Source of the DNA: Telopea speciosissima
Lineage: Eukaryota > Streptophyta > Magnoliopsida > Proteales > Proteaceae
Direction: 5' to 3'
Assembly (NCBI RefSeq): GCF_018873765.1
Contig: NC_057924.1
Coordinates: forward strand, 4,774,001 to 4,838,000
Length of the DNA: 64,000 nucleotides
In this document: one piece after another, positions 1 through 11,993 of the stretch
Layout: each line of letters opens with the position of its first letter
Position numbering within the stretch: position 1 is the stretch's first letter
Translations under genes and position numbers: made by a program
Notes under the pieces: generated by a model
Seen by the model: the letters and a program-made list of their open reading frames with translations, nothing else
What the model was told of the DNA's origin: nothing
Database searches by the model: none

Positions 1-32
1 GTTTGGTCTGGTTCAATTCTGCACCAATTATT

Positions 33-300
33 TGTTAGAGTTTATGTAATAGGGGTACTTTAGTCACTGGTTTATTGAAATGTCATGTTGAGTTGTAATT
101 TTTATCTTTTTTTACTTTTTACCTTTTGCCTCCCTAGGGAGGCATATGTAATTTCCATGAACTGATTAATGAACGATATAGGGGAGAGAAGTCGATTCTC
201 TCTTCCTACGGTTCTCCCATCCCTTTTTTCTTTGTTCTTCTCTCTTCCTTCTCTTCTCTACTCAGCAATTACTTCCTTGTTCCTTGTTTGAATTGATCCA
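33..300 (+). repeat. LTR-like sequence, degenerate
   Basis: The stretch begins with TGTTAGAG. It shares layout and words with the solo LTR at 5931-6208: a 'gggtacttt' block, a CCTCCCTAGGGAGG palindrome followed by 'atgtaat', then a pyrimidine-rich tail. I infer a related Copia-type LTR. The 3' border and a target duplication could not be fixed, so it may be only a fragment. Confidence 0.35.
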
Positions 301-1305
301 TACTTGGTTTCTAACTTTATTTAGTTCAAATTGGGCCTGTGTAACTATTCACGTGTAACCAACACTGAATTCACGTTTACTATTCATGCCCAGTTTTTAT
401 TTTCTTATATTAAGTGTTAGTAGTTGGCGGGATTTTATGAGTCAGCCTTATTTCAAGTTGTTTTCCTTTATTTTATGCAGGGTTTTAATTAGTGAAGACC
501 ACCTCAATAACAAGCTATTGGCTAGAGAAGTTTTAAGCTTAGTTTGAGTTTGTTTTTGAGTCTTTTATATAAGATTGTAAGGGGCTTCAGCCCTGCACAC
601 GAATTTATGAATGAACATGAAGCTTTCAGCTCAATTGGTTATGTGGATCTCGGACCAGTCTTTGTGGATTCAAGGATGTTCTTGCTTAGTGGATTCTAGG
701 TGGACTACTGTTGGATTCAGTAGTTGTTCTGCTGTGGACTCAGCATAAGATCAGGTGGAATTACTGGTTCATATCCTTCTTTTGTTTTCTCCATCGATCA
801 GGTTAGTTTTCTGCAACTTTTCTTTACTCTGGGCAAGTTAATTCTCTCTCTTATCTTGATTCTAGTTGCCATAATTTTATACTGTTCTGCTAATAAGTTT
901 CAGCCTTAGTTTATCTTTATTTTCTATTCTGGTTTTCCTGTTTCTTATTCTAGTCCAGATCTGTTTTAAACCTTAAAATACCATCAATATCTAGGAGTCC
1001 TACATCTATTCCTTTTCTTCCAATTCTCAGTTTCTGGTTCAGTTTTCTCAATTTTGATTTCAGGCAACTGATAAGCTCTCATATTGCTGTTATTCCATTA
1101 CATCAGATCTATATCTAATTCTGTTTTAGACCATTAAAGAACCTGCTATTGAATTCTGGTTTTCTGTAAGAATCTTTTAGTTTCCTATCTTAAGAAGGAT
1201 TTCTCTTGTATTTAAAATCTGACCATCGGATTGCTTCCAAATTTTGATGGTTTGTTCCCTATACCGAATAGAGAAATGAACTGAAATATTTGACCAATAG
1301 CAACT
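301..1305. other. Non-coding, probable retroelement-derived DNA
   Basis: No convincing coding region. The stretch near 580-640 ('aaggggcttcagccctgcac', then a 'tttatgaatgaa' word) looks like the R/U5 part of a plant LTR, but no second copy is present to prove it. The 61-codon open frame at 724-909 has no recognisable domain and is not called. Confidence 0.3.
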
Positions 1306-1667
1306 TTGCTGACTAAGATATTTGACTTTCTCTTTGTTGACTTAATTCCTAATTTCCTGCGATTCTGGTCTAGTTGGGCTTTCTACAACCCTAACCCTTC
1401 GATGACCTAGAATCTCCATTATTTTCATTTTTGAAGAAATAGAGGGCAGTATTACAAATTAAATGAGAAGTCAGAAAGGATGATGACTCCCAAATAATCT
1501 TATCACCTTCAAAGGAAACCGTACTTTGCATGATACGTATACCCATTCAAGCCATTCCACCACCTTAACCCACAATTCCTCCAAAATACAAGTGGAAACA
1601 TACTTGGCTAACTTATTGGGTTTGTTTGCCTCCTTGTTTCACCAATAAGGTTTTCGTTATGTGCACA

Positions 1668-4237
1668 GATAATCTAAAGGGAAAATAAGAAAAAAGAGAA
1701 ATAATAGGGGGAGAGAGAGAGAATAGGGATTTGCTTTACCGACGGAGCAAGGGTGTCATGGCGTAATTGGGAGATCACCTAGAGAACTAGTAGAGAAAAA
1801 AAAGAGAGAATGATTTGGCTTGTCAAGATGACAGAGGTCACCACTTTATTTATAAATTGAGATTATTACATATATGGAATGATTTACTCAATTCCAGTCT
1901 AGCACAATTAACATGTGCGTAATGAACCCAGACACTACAATGTATCTGGTTACATTACACACATTAACAAAGGAATAGGGATTTGCTTTACCGATGAAGC
2001 AAGGGCGTCTTGACATAATTGGGAGGTCGCCTAGCCTCTTTCTTAATAGAGAATTAGTTGAGAAAAGAAAGAATGATTTGGCTTGTCAAGATGACAGAGG
2101 CCACCACTTTATTTATAACTAGAATATTACATTATGGAATGATTTACTCAACCCCAATCTAGCACAATTAACATGTGCATAATGAACCTAGACACTACAA
2201 TGTATCTGGTCAAATTACACACATTAACGAAGGAACTAAACCAGCTGGGGAACCGGTCTACACTTCAACAAAATTTTTAGGGGATTCAATACTTATCTCT
2301 TCCATTTGATACTACTAATAAATAGGGCTGCTAAAGGCAGCCGTTACACAACTTCTACGCTTGAGTTAACACTTCCATTACAACTCCTCCCACGTATTAC
2401 AACTCACTCCTAAACCTCTATCACTTAACCGTGACGACCCAATAACTCCTTAACTGCCCCACATAACACTAGAAATAACCCATCCATTACCAAATAACTA
2501 ACTTCAATATAGCAAAGCAATAATCCAGCCTTGATGCACGTATTTGTTACGTGCAAGGGTAACCTAAACAGAAAATAAGAAAAAGAGAGATAATAGGGAG
2601 AGAAAGAGGGAGAGTTCACTTCTTTGGCTTCCTTTCTTTGGAAGGGCAACGAATCCTCAAGATTTCTTCATCCTCTAAGTTGGGCTGCTGTGTGTCTCCC
2701 TAAGAAGGAAGATGGCTTGGGTATTAGAAGAATCAAAGAAGCAAACTCTGCTGGTATCATCAAGCTAATTTGGAAGATTGTTACAAAAATGAAAAAGCAT
2801 CTGGGTCGATTGAATTTACTTGGGCCTCCTTCGTCAGGATTCCATTTGGACTGCCTCAGCCTTGTCAAATGCTTCTTGGGTTTGGCGCAAGATCCTAACT
2901 ACCCGCCACCTGGTGCTTCAGGCCATTCACTCCCAGATTGGTAATGGTCTCTCTTCTTTCCTTTGGCTGGACCACTGGCACCCAATGAGGATCCTCCTCC
3001 ACTCGGTCACCTCGAGAATCATTTATGCTTCTGGCCTTCATAGGCTAGCTTTGGTGGCTGACATCCTAGATCAAGCTGATTGGGGCCCCCCTACCACTTC
3101 CCCTGTGCTTAATCTTATTTGGAATGATCTTCATTCCATCTCCAGAAGACCTGCGACTAGAGGCGATTGTGTTTCTTGGTCGTCAAGCAACTCAAGGTCC
3201 TTCTCCTCCAAAGCAGCCTGGAATTTCATTCATCAGAAAGGTCCGTTGGTTTCTTGGTGGAATCTTCTTTGGTTCAAGCATCACATTCTCCGCCACTGCT
3301 TCACGGCCTGGAGGGTCTTCACCAACTGTCTTCCAACTCATGCCTTTCTTCGCAATCGCCAGATCTTAGTCTCCCCTACGTGCTGCCTCTGTTGGAACAA
3401 TGTGGAAGACTCTGATCACTTATTCTTTGATTGCCGTACATCGGCTGCCATTTGGAAGGGCATTCTGATCAAATGCTGGCCTGCCCTTCAAAGAATTCTC
3501 CCTTTCTCTAGAGAGTGGATTTGGATTGATATGACCTATGTTGGCTCCTCTATTTGTGATACGGTTGGAAAGATGGCTTTTTGTGCAACTCTCAACCATA
3601 TTTGGATGGAGCGTAATTTCTGGAAATGGACCTCCAACTCTCGATCTTATCAGCAGATTTGGGATTCCATTTCTTTTGAAATTAAATCGAAGTTATCGCT
3701 AGCTCCTCCCTCCTTTTGTTCTGACAACCCCCAAGGAACAAGCTAATAGTTGCCTCCTGGGGTCTCTCTAATGTCTCTTTTGTTGCTCCAGCTCCCCTTA
3801 GCTGAGGCTTTGGCTTGCTGTTTTTCGTTTGTTGTTCCCCTTCGGGGGTTCTTGTAATTCTTTTTCTCTCTTTGGTAATGAATTCTTTTATTCACCCAAC
3901 CAAAAAGAGGGAGAGAGAGAGAGAAAGAGAACAGGATAGGGGTTTGGCTTTACAGACGAAGTCGGACATCTTGGCTTAGGTGAGGAAGCCTACCTCATCT
4001 CTTAGAGATATTTTAGGGTTCCAAAAGTCTATCTTTATTATTGCTTCATATCTATTTAAGGATTACAATAAGGAGTTGTAACAGCTCCCACTTCTCAATA
4101 ACCGAACCCATACCTCTCCCACTATCGTCTAACTCCATCAACTAATTACCATCCTACTAACTCCCTACAACAACCCATACATAACATATTACAAATAAAA
4201 TAATTAATTTAAATTAAATAATACTTAATAGTTTTAC
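1668..4237. repeat. Insertion in unit A: 270-bp direct repeats plus a LINE
   Basis: This segment is absent from unit B. It opens with two direct copies of a roughly 270-bp unit (about 1720-1975 and 1976-2240) that share 'agggatttgctttaccga', 'atgatttggcttgtcaagat' and 'cactacaatgtatctggt'. A further related stretch follows the LINE at about 3930-4010. It looks like a non-coding retroelement remnant that later received the LINE at 2615-3903. No protein domain is seen outside the LINE. Confidence 0.55.
2615..3903 (+). mobile_element. 5'-truncated L1-type LINE, C-terminal RT/zinc-binding part
   Basis: Two overlapping open frames (2624-2944 and 2820-3746, one frameshift near 2815) encode the end of a plant non-LTR retrotransposon ORF2. 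The first has the FLWKG and KKEDGLGIRRIKEANSAG blocks that follow the RT. The second ends in a zf-RVT zinc-binding region with a CCLCWNNVEDSDHLFFDC Cys/His cluster. A 12-bp direct repeat AAAGAGGGAGAG flanks the copy (2603-2614 and 3904-3915), as expected for target-primed insertion. The catalytic RT and endonuclease are missing, so this copy is dead. A second member of the family lies on the minus strand at 10003-11490. Confidence 0.85.
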
Positions 4238-4690
4238 TTCTCACAATGTTTTTTAAACTCTAGGCACAAGTGCACAACACAAAACTCTCCATAAAATTAC
4301 TTCCTAGTAATACTAATTGGTGGATTTGGGGAATATAAGAAATTAAGAACTAAGCAGACTACCAACAAAATGTACAGTGAAATATGTGATAGTAGAACAA
4401 ACAAGAAATAATTTTTCTGAATTGATTTAAAGAAAGAGCCAAAAAAAAAGGATGAGATACATCCTCCTGAAAAGAAAAGGTATTTCGCTACAAAAAGGCC
4501 AAAGTGGATAGTATACTCTGGAAAAAAATAGTACATAATATACAAAAATGAGGAAAATAATCAGCATAAGTTCAGAGAACAAAATTGATGGACCTGTTTG
4601 GCAACAGTCTAGAACATACTTTGATAACAAATTGACCATAATGTAGATTTACAATTTCAAAACAGAATTAACAAAGGGTTATGGACGTAC
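4238..4690. other. AT-rich intronic DNA of unit A, no gene seen
   Basis: This lies just downstream (minus sense) of CNOT9 exon 2. The part from about 4305 to 4950, exon 2 included, is missing from unit B. I searched by eye for the next conserved CNOT9 exon here and down to position 1 and did not find it. The remaining exons must lie left of the window or be lost. Confidence 0.5.
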
Positions 4691-4762
4691 CTGTAAGAGT
4701 GCAGCAATAGTACCAAAAGAATTCCACAACAATGGGGCCAAATCTTGGAATATCTCCCTCTT
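4691..4762 (-). CDS. CNOT9: CNOT9 (CCR4-NOT subunit 9) exon 2, intact copy
   Basis: Read on the minus strand, this 72-bp phase-0 exon encodes KREIFQDLAPLLWNSFGTIA plus ALLQ, the start of the armadillo-like core of the RCD1/CAF40/CNOT9 family. A TTTAG acceptor precedes it and an ACAG|GTACGT donor follows. CNOT9 is the conserved adaptor subunit of the cytoplasmic/nuclear CCR4-NOT deadenylase that docks RNA-binding proteins. No downstream exon was found in the window. Unit B lacks this exon, so it is the only exon 2 here. The exon 1 in the same unit (5839-6380) is broken; the intact exon 1 lies about 8.5 kb upstream at 13251-13445 and is in the same splice phase. Confidence 0.8.
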
Positions 4763-5838
4763 CTAAAGAAAAGAAAAACACAAGTTATAGCCTATCACAG
4801 AAAAGTAAAACCTCAATTTATGTCATAAATGTCAAAAGAAAATGTTCTTGGCACAATTCAGTCAACCATTGATAACTTGCAGATGTAGAAGAAAAGGTCT
4901 TTAATTAAAAATGAATACAAACATCCGATAACTCTAGATTATAAATACAAAAAAATAAACTAAAATAAAATAGGACCACAGAAATTGAATGTCCCTGCAT
5001 GCAATCTTAAGTTCTTAACAAAGCAATTGGAAAGGTATTAACACAACATGATGAAAATCTGTGGATAAAGCACCATAATAGGTTAGTATATAAGTAATAT
5101 TGAAACTCACGAGCAGAAACTGCATAAGATACCTCAAACCAAATCGGTTATTCTAGATTAATGCATCCAACCTACTGCAACATAATACAGCTACAACCAA
5201 TTGAAATGTATAACTAAAACAATCTGGCAAAAGCCACATGCAAGCATAAAAGAGTATCAACATGTTTCTTAATTTCATGTCCTTCAAGCCTTGACTGAAG
5301 TCATATAGAGTTGTCAGACAAGTATAAAGATGGAACTTTGAGTCTAGCATGGATGAGCATTTGATCATGGCCGCAGTAACAGATATCTGAATATTAATCT
5401 CCAGACATCGTAAAATGCTTTATCCAAGTAGCCAACAAGTAGAGCAAGTTAATCCAACTGAAGCATTTTTGAAAAAAGAAACTGATAAACTAAAACAGAT
5501 CATTCTTCGATGATTTGCAATCGATGAATCTACCACTAACAAATTTCAGAATGAACATATTTGTCACATATAAAACATTCTATGATGACTTTAAAAGAAA
5601 TGAAAATTGACAATTCTTTGGGGTCTTCAACTAAGATTAAAATTGATAATTCTTCAAGAGGCTTCAAGAATTCAATAAAAGAAGTGGCATGGGACCCTTT
5701 TTGTTTTTTCAAATGCCCATTAAAATCCAAAAAAAAACACTAGCAATACAACTTAGCTATAAACAAAGGACAATCTTAGATTTAAACAATACTAATCAAG
5801 TGGAAGAGGGTTGGGGGAACAAAACCAGAAGGGTATAC

Positions 5839-6380
5839 CTTAGAGAGTTTAAGAAGTGCATTCGCTTTGAGAATCAAGATCACGGTTACTAAGCTCAAGC
5901 ACCAACTGCTCGGGAGACGCCATTTTTGATAGTTATATATTAAGGGTACTTTGGGAACTAGTTTATTTACTTATTGTCTTACATTGTATTTGTCCTTTTT
6001 TACTTTTCAACTCCCTAGGGAGCTGTATGTAATTCCATATATTATGTTAGTGAAGTAATATAGGCGTGGTAGAGATCATTTTCTCTAACACACAACATTC
6101 TACCATCATCTCTCTTCTTCTTCTTCGTCGTCTTCTTCTTCTTCTTCTTCAACCTTCTACTCTCATCTCTCTCCTTGTTCTCTTACAATCGTTAACTTCC
6201 AACTATTCTACGGTCCTTATTGGCCTGAGCAGAGTTAGCGCTGGCGTTGGCGTTGGCATTGGCATTGGCGTTGGCGTTGGCATTGGCATTGGCATTGGCA
6301 TTGGCATTGGCGCTAGCAGAAGCAGTCTTGGGGCCGCTGAGGGGAGGATTCAGAGAGAATGATTGAAAAAGGATAGACAT
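5839..6380 (-). pseudogene. CNOT9: CNOT9 exon 1, broken copy in unit A
   Basis: The minus-strand start at 6380 gives MSILFQSFSLNPPLSGPK, followed by an expanded Ala-Asn dipeptide tract (about 6225-6310). It is homologous to the intact exon 1 at 13251-13445. A roughly 278-bp LTR (5931-6208) is inserted just before the conserved MASPEQLVLELSN segment. After NRDL a net 7-bp length difference from copy B shifts the frame and produces a stop before the exon end. The splice donor (AAG|GTATAC at 5839) is still present. I conclude this exon no longer codes, although transcription from its old promoter is possible. Confidence 0.8.
5931..6208 (+). mobile_element. Solo LTR inside the broken CNOT9 exon 1
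   Basis: Unit B reads straight through this site (GCCATTTTACGGTC), while unit A has about 278 extra bases starting TGATAGTTATA. The flanks 'atttt' and 'attct' look like a 5-bp target duplication with one change. The insert has the CTCCCTAGGGAG palindrome and pyrimidine-rich tail also seen at 33-300. With no internal region left, it is best read as a solo LTR produced by LTR-LTR recombination. Confidence 0.65.
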
Positions 6381-7452
6381 AAGCAGAACTCAGCGAGGCA
6401 TCGTGGTTGGATCACTTCACGTGAGTATTACCGGCCATTGACACGTTATAAGAGAAGAGCAACAAAATAGGGGGCTTTCCCCTATTTTACAACTTCAAAA
6501 GCGATTTTTTCGATCTCCACTGGGGAAAGCAAATGTGCAAGACAAGTGATAAACTCAGATGGAAACCGAAATCAGGTAATAAACAAGTGTCAATGGACTG
6601 AGGCCTAATATCTATAGCCCAAGTTCTCTATGGAATGCGGATATAGACGATTCCCTACAAGCACCATTGTGGGGCGGAAACTGCCCGCCACACCAATAGT
6701 CATTCTGAAAAAGGTATCATCCACATGGAGCCCACATTCAGATTTAAAGAAAAAAAATATGTGACAAGGAAATTACACTCTAGTGTAATGGGGAAGCTTT
6801 TTCCTAAAAGGGAGGCAAGGTTTCTATACCGGCCTGTCTAGAGTTTGGTCATGTGGATGAGTAATGCAACAATTTTAATGGTACGGGTATCTAAGAAATA
6901 GTTTGCATCCATTAAAAGTCAAATTTTAGTATCAAATTCAGTCCTATATATCCCATATATCTTCATATAGCCCCTAGACATTCTTTTTTTATATTATTTT
7001 CTATGACTTACCCAAAATAGTCCTTGCATCCTCTTGGTTGTCTTGACTTCTTTAATGACCGTTTGGTAACTCCACTTAAGCTTAAAACTGGCCATGTGAG
7101 AAAAAGACCTTGGGGGTCTCCAAAATTTCAGCACTATCCAATTTTCCATGTGGCAAATACTTGTGTAGTCCAGGAAAATCACTTCCAATCTCACGAATAG
7201 CTCATGATTTCTCTCATCGATCATTTTTCCCTCATCACATCAAGGATTCAATTGTATGCTCTAGCCATGGTATATTTTCTCTATCCTTTCTTTTTTTTGG
7301 GGGGGGGGGGGGGGGGTGAGGGGAGGACGACTAAATCTCCCCCTCTAAAATCTCTCCTCCTCCTAAAGATTATTAAATCTCTAATCTTACCAATTGTGCG
7401 ATAGTCAAATATAAATCTTCCTTTTAAGGATTATTAAATACTATAATCTTAC

Positions 7453-8202
7453 TGATGCAGCCCAGACCTGCAATATGAAGCCCAGATTACCAGCCAGGCC
7501 GACCAGGCCAAGGCCTTAAGAAGATCGGCCAGGATAGCCCATAACAAGGCCAAGAAGAACCGAGCACAGCTGGCCAAGGTTAAAGGTCCAGCATACTTGG
7601 CCATGGTTAAGGGTCCAATCCTTTTGATTGATGCACCTACCATTCTTGGTTGATTGACAATCCAATCCCTTTCATTGATGCACCTACCATTCTTGGTTGA
7701 TTGGCAATCCAATCCCTTTGATTGATGTACCTATCATTTTTGGTTGATAACAATCAATCAAGAATCTCTCCCATTTTGGTCGCACCACTATTTGGGAGAA
7801 TTTAATTTATATAAGGATGATTTCCATCTCTGCTAATAAGGAAACCATATTCAGAAGATCTCCACCAACAGCTGGCCATTCCCAAAGGAAGAAATCCAAA
7901 ATCGTGGAGGAGACTCAGCCCTTCCACGATTCTTGCAACAGTGCTCCCCTGATTTGAATTTTCTTCTTTAATTTTTATTTTTTTATTTTTTTTGCATTTC
8001 ATGATTTGAGATCTCTCGTATAAGTTTAAGTCTGGTAGACATTGAACTTCAATGATTATTGGAATGAAAATTGAGACATTAGTCTTTGGAGCTCAAGAAG
8101 AGTTTCCCTACAATCGTGTTGTGCTTGTTCGATTGATCAACTCCATGACGAATTACAGCGTTCTCGATTCTCCCGATCCATAGCCGCCACAAGGCTGCAT
8201 TA
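7453..8202 (+). repeat. 5' LTR of the 7453-9823 element
   Basis: A 750-bp direct repeat with TGATGCAGCC and GGCTGCATTA ends. It contains an internal triplicate of the word 'cctaccattcttggttgatt' (about 7625-7745), which also occurs in the 3' copy. Confidence 0.85.
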
Positions 8203-9107
8203 TTTGGTATCAGAGCTCTTGGAGGAGAACAAGAGACAAAAATAGCACCAACACGACAAAGACGTCATACCGTCCATGTTGAGAATATCAATGCAAGAGA
8301 CGAACGTTTGCGTGTTCAGCAAGAACTTGCCGAACTTCGCCTCGAGAATGAACATTTGAGGAAAGCTTTGCGACGTCCGAGTTCGAATGAGGAGACATCT
8401 GGCGCTTACTCTTCGTCTTCAAAGAGTCAAAAATTTGTTTGAATGAGGAGTACTAATCGACACAGATCCCCCGATTGGACTCCACCAATATGGGATATGA
8501 GCTTCAACGATAATGAACCAGAAATTATTAGTTCGGCTTCACAAGTCGACATCGAAGGTGATCAATTCATCACCTAGGTTGATTATAGAGAACCTCCCAA
8601 GTTTGACGAGTACCAGGATGAGTACATTGACGAACATTGCGGTTTTGAAAACCTTAAACCTGATTCTATTTTAGAAGCACAACACGTTTCTATTTCTGAA
8701 GATTTCTTCATGAAGGAAACAATGAACATGGCACCATATCAAGATCCATATTACTTATTCGCTGACAATGTAGCAAAGAAGATGAATGGAGACACATTCC
8801 AGCGGGTCAACATTACTAGTACGTATGATGATCCGTATTTGGCTGTTATTTCTCTCCCATCTCTACTTCAATTTGTTCAAGGTATAAGCATCATCTACAA
8901 GCCATATTTTAATCCCTCATTTATTCGAGCCGTGAATACATCAATTGCTATCGTCATCAAATTTGAAGTCGAGTTGCAAATGCTGGTATATTCAATTGGA
9001 GAGATCACTAATAACTTTGCTTGGTTTCCGATTGATCTCAGTGGGTGACAACCATCATCGATCGGGGCAAGAGTTCGAGGACGAACTCTTTTACAACCTG
9101 GAGGGAA

Positions 9108-9823
9108 TGATGCAGCCCAGACCTACAATATGAAGCCCAGATTAGGCCGAGCATTCTACAGCCTTAAGAAGATCGGCCAGGATAGCCCATAACAATGCCA
9201 AGAAGAACCAAGCACACCTAGCCAAGGTTAAGGGTCCAATCCCTTTGATTGATGCACCTACCATTCTTGGTTGATTGACAATCCAATCCCTTTAATTGAT
9301 ACACCTACCATTCTTGGTTGATTGGCAATCCAATCCCTTTGATTGAAGTACCTACCATTTTTGGTTGATTGACAATCAATCAAGAATCTACCCCATTTTA
9401 GTAGCACCACAATTTGGGAGGATTTAATTTAAATAAGGATGATTTCCATCTCTGCTAATAAGGAAACCATATTCAGAAGATCTCCACCAACAGCTAGCCA
9501 TTCCCAAAGGAAGAAAACCAAAATCGTGGAGGAAACTCAGCCCTTCCACGATTCTTGCAACAGTGCTCCCCTGATTTGAATTTTCTTCTTTAATTATTAT
9601 TTTTTATTTTTTTTGCATTTCATGATTTGAGATTTCTCATATAAGTGTAAGTCTGGTAGACATTGAACTTCAGTGATTATTGGAATGAAAATTGAGACAT
9701 TAGTCTTTGGAGCTCAAGAAGAGTTTCCCTGCAATCGTGTTGTGCTTGTTCGATTGATCAACTCCATGACGAATTAAAGCGTTCTCGATTCACCCGATCC
9801 ATAGCTGCCACGAGGCTGCATTA
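9108..9823 (+). repeat. 3' LTR of the 7453-9823 element
   Basis: A 716-bp copy of the 5' LTR with the same ends. It differs by scattered substitutions and by a short deletion after the first 40 bases. Confidence 0.85.
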
Positions 9824-10002
9824 CTTACCAAGTTTACAGTAGTCGTATACAAATAAAAACTTTCCTTTTAAGAGCAATTAAATTCTTCGTTTCTTTGTAT
9901 AAATAGCCTAGAAAAGATACTCTAGTGTGCTAGTATGGTTTGTATAATATGGTGCAAATTAAATCCCCTCATTTTAAGGTTAGTACGGAGTTATGCACCT
10001 TT

Positions 10003-11490
10003 TTGTTTATGAATAAAAATATCATTACCAAAAAAGAAAGCCCTAAAAGGGATACAAGAGAGAAAATACATACAAAGCCCCTAAAATATGCTAAAGGGGG
10101 AGATTCCAAGAAGATACAATATGCCTATTTTTTGGAGTATCAATAAATCTAAGGGGCACACCAACAATTTTGCTTTTGATATCAAAGGAGACGGATTCAC
10201 AAATCTGATGGAAGGATCGAGAATTGGGAGACCATCTTTTGTGGTTACGCTAGAGCCAAATATGGTGGATTGCAACACAGAAAGCAAGCTTCCCCAAACG
10301 ATCACAAGCTAAAGAACGTCCGTAAATCATGTCAATCCAGATCCACTCTCGCTGAAGAGGAAGGATACACCGCCTAGAGGGCGAGCAACGAGAAAGAAGC
10401 CAAGACCAGATCCGAGAGGTGAAAGGGCCGCTGAAGAACAAATGGTCAACATCTTCTAATCCATTCCAACAAAGGATGCAGAATGGGGCAGCAGGGATAT
10501 GCCTTGGGATGAAAAAAGACTGAGTCAGCAGGAAATCTCTAAGAGCTCTCCAAGAAGTGAAACTTTGGCGGGGATGTGGCTAGGGAACCAAACTAAATTG
10601 CGCCATACAACCACCAATCCCTGAGATTTAAGGAGATTCCAAGCAAACTTCAAGCCAAATTGGCCCGAGGAAGAAACAGTCCAAGTAATCCGGTCACCCC
10701 TCCCCACCAGTCTCCTGGAGATGTTGGAGAGAGCTGTCCAAAAATGGTAGAGAGAGGAGGGGGATGGGTAAGGGGGTACCCATGGCCATCTCTGATAATA
10801 GATGAAACCATCGCAAGTCTATCAGAACCCAGGCTGCAGATGACTCTATCACTCACCAGCTGCTGAAGACTACCCAACGGGTGCCAAGGTTCCAACCAAA
10901 GTCTCGTGGCAGCACCATCATCAATCAAAGAAGAAATGTATCTAAGGGCCAAGGTTCTAAATTGCAAGATTTTCCGCCAAATGCAAGAGGCTTCAGAGAG
11001 AATGGGAACCGACCAAATGGAGTCTTTTCGGAGAAGTCTAGAATAAACCCAGTCCACCCAGTTACTCTTTTGCTTTGATGCTATCTTGCAAATCAGCTTG
11101 AGGATACCGGCAGAATTTATATCTTTGATTCGTCTAAGACCCAATCCTCCCTCTGCTTTGGGGAAACAGACAGAAGCCCAGGAGATGAGATGGAGGCATT
11201 TGGTGTAGTCCGAACCTTTCCAAAGAAAGGAGCACATTAGAGCTTCCAATTTGGCAATAAAAGCTTGAGGAATGCCAAAAATACCTGACCAATAAAGATA
11301 AGAGGAAGAACCGATCGGATTAGTTCAAGGCGATCTGCAAAAGATAGGAGCTTGCCCTTCCAAAGTTGGAGCCGTTTGCGCACAAGGTCAAGCATAGGGG
11401 TGCAATGATGGGCAGTTAACCTAGCTGGAATCAGAGGCAAACCCAAATACTTGACAGGGAGAGAATCAATAGAGAAACCTAAGAGATCCT
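10003..11490 (-). mobile_element. 5'-truncated L1-type LINE, minus strand
   Basis: On the minus strand, broken frames (11446-11237, 11249-10650, 10707-10525, 10441-10250) encode the same ORF2 C-terminus as the LINE at 2615-3903: FLWKG, KAEGGLGLRRIKDINSAG, a WIDM...GKLAFC..IHHIW block and the zinc-binding tail. Compared with unit B the copy interrupts 'ttatgcaactatttactatc', and short 'cctttttnt' words on both sides suggest a target duplication. Several frameshifts and stops make it non-functional. Its 3' end lies near 10003. Confidence 0.8.
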
Positions 11491-11782
11491 TTTTCTGTCA
11501 TGCTAATGGAAAGTATAATGATTTAGTACTTAGAGATATTCCTAGTTGTGATAAAACTACCATCCATGTGAAAGCGTCTAGAAAAGAAAAAGGGAGGGAC
11601 TTTGCTGACTAAGTATTTGACTTTCTCTTTGTTGGCCTAATTTCCTGCGATTGTGGTTTATTTGGGCTCTCTACAACCCTAACCCTTAGGTGACCAAAGA
11701 TCCCCATTATTTTCATTATCAAAGAAATAGAGGGCAGTATTACAAATTACATGAGAAGTCAGAAAGAATGGAGACTCCCAAA

Positions 11783-11993
11783 CATTGAATGAGGTATCGG
11801 TATGGGGTCGGCCGAAACGGGTCTGACCGATCCTGGATCGGGAGTTGGTATCGAATCAAGGGTAAAATCGTAAAAAAAAATGATTTGTAATGAAAACTAG
11901 GGATAAAATCAACCAATCCAAGCTGATATGGGCAGACCCAGATCGGTATCGAGAGAGACCGATACCATCCCCAATACCAATATCTCAATCCCT
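11783..11993. mobile_element. MITE, MULE-like, 9-bp target duplication
   Basis: Present only in unit B. The 9-bp direct repeat ACTCCCAAA flanks it exactly (11774-11782 and 11994-12002), and unit A carries the single uninterrupted site. The ends form an imperfect inverted repeat ('attgaatgaggtatcggta' against 'attgagatattggtattg'). The 9-bp duplication points to a Mutator-type transposase. The 211-bp interior is non-coding and rich in 'ggtatcg' words. Confidence 0.85.

Larger units (their letters stand above)
7453..9823 (+). mobile_element. Deleted LTR retrotransposon (LARD-like, Gypsy-type)
   Basis: Two direct LTRs, 7453-8202 and 9108-9823, both begin TGATGCAGCC and end GGCTGCATTA. The element is flanked by the 5-bp duplication CTTAC (7448-7452 and 9824-9828), and unit B shows the empty site. 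A primer-binding site TGGTATCAGAGC (about 8206) follows the 5' LTR, and a purine run GGAGGGAA precedes the 3' LTR. The 0.9-kb interior keeps a degraded gag-like start (a charged region rich in Glu/Arg/Leu around 8290-8440) and sequence from just before the 3' LTR, but no protease, RT or integrase. It cannot move alone. Confidence 0.85.
1306..11598. repeat. Tandem segmental duplication, unit A
   Basis: Unit A begins at 'tttgctgactaag' (about 1306) and runs to 'aaagggaggga' (about 11598), where the same 'tttgctgactaag' begins unit B. Collinear blocks shared with B include 1306-1667 with 11599-12165, 4238-4300 with 12175-12235, 4950-5925 with 12240-13330, 6210-7445 with 13335-14960, and 9824-10000 plus 11500-11598 with 15430-15727. 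Unit A is longer because of insertions at 1668-4237, 5931-6208, 7453-9823 and about 10003-11490. It contains the minus-strand exon 2 of CNOT9, intact, and a broken exon 1. Confidence 0.85.

Noticed and set aside
1-4690. Further CNOT9 exons downstream of exon 2
   Set aside because: No sequence resembling the next conserved segments (e.g. LSPPNLTPAQSNRVCNALAL) was seen; the space is occupied by repeats and a LINE.
6066-6362. 98-codon plus-strand frame with a long Gly/Ile/Val repeat
   Set aside because: Antisense of the Ala-Asn tract in the broken CNOT9 exon 1, continuing into the solo LTR.
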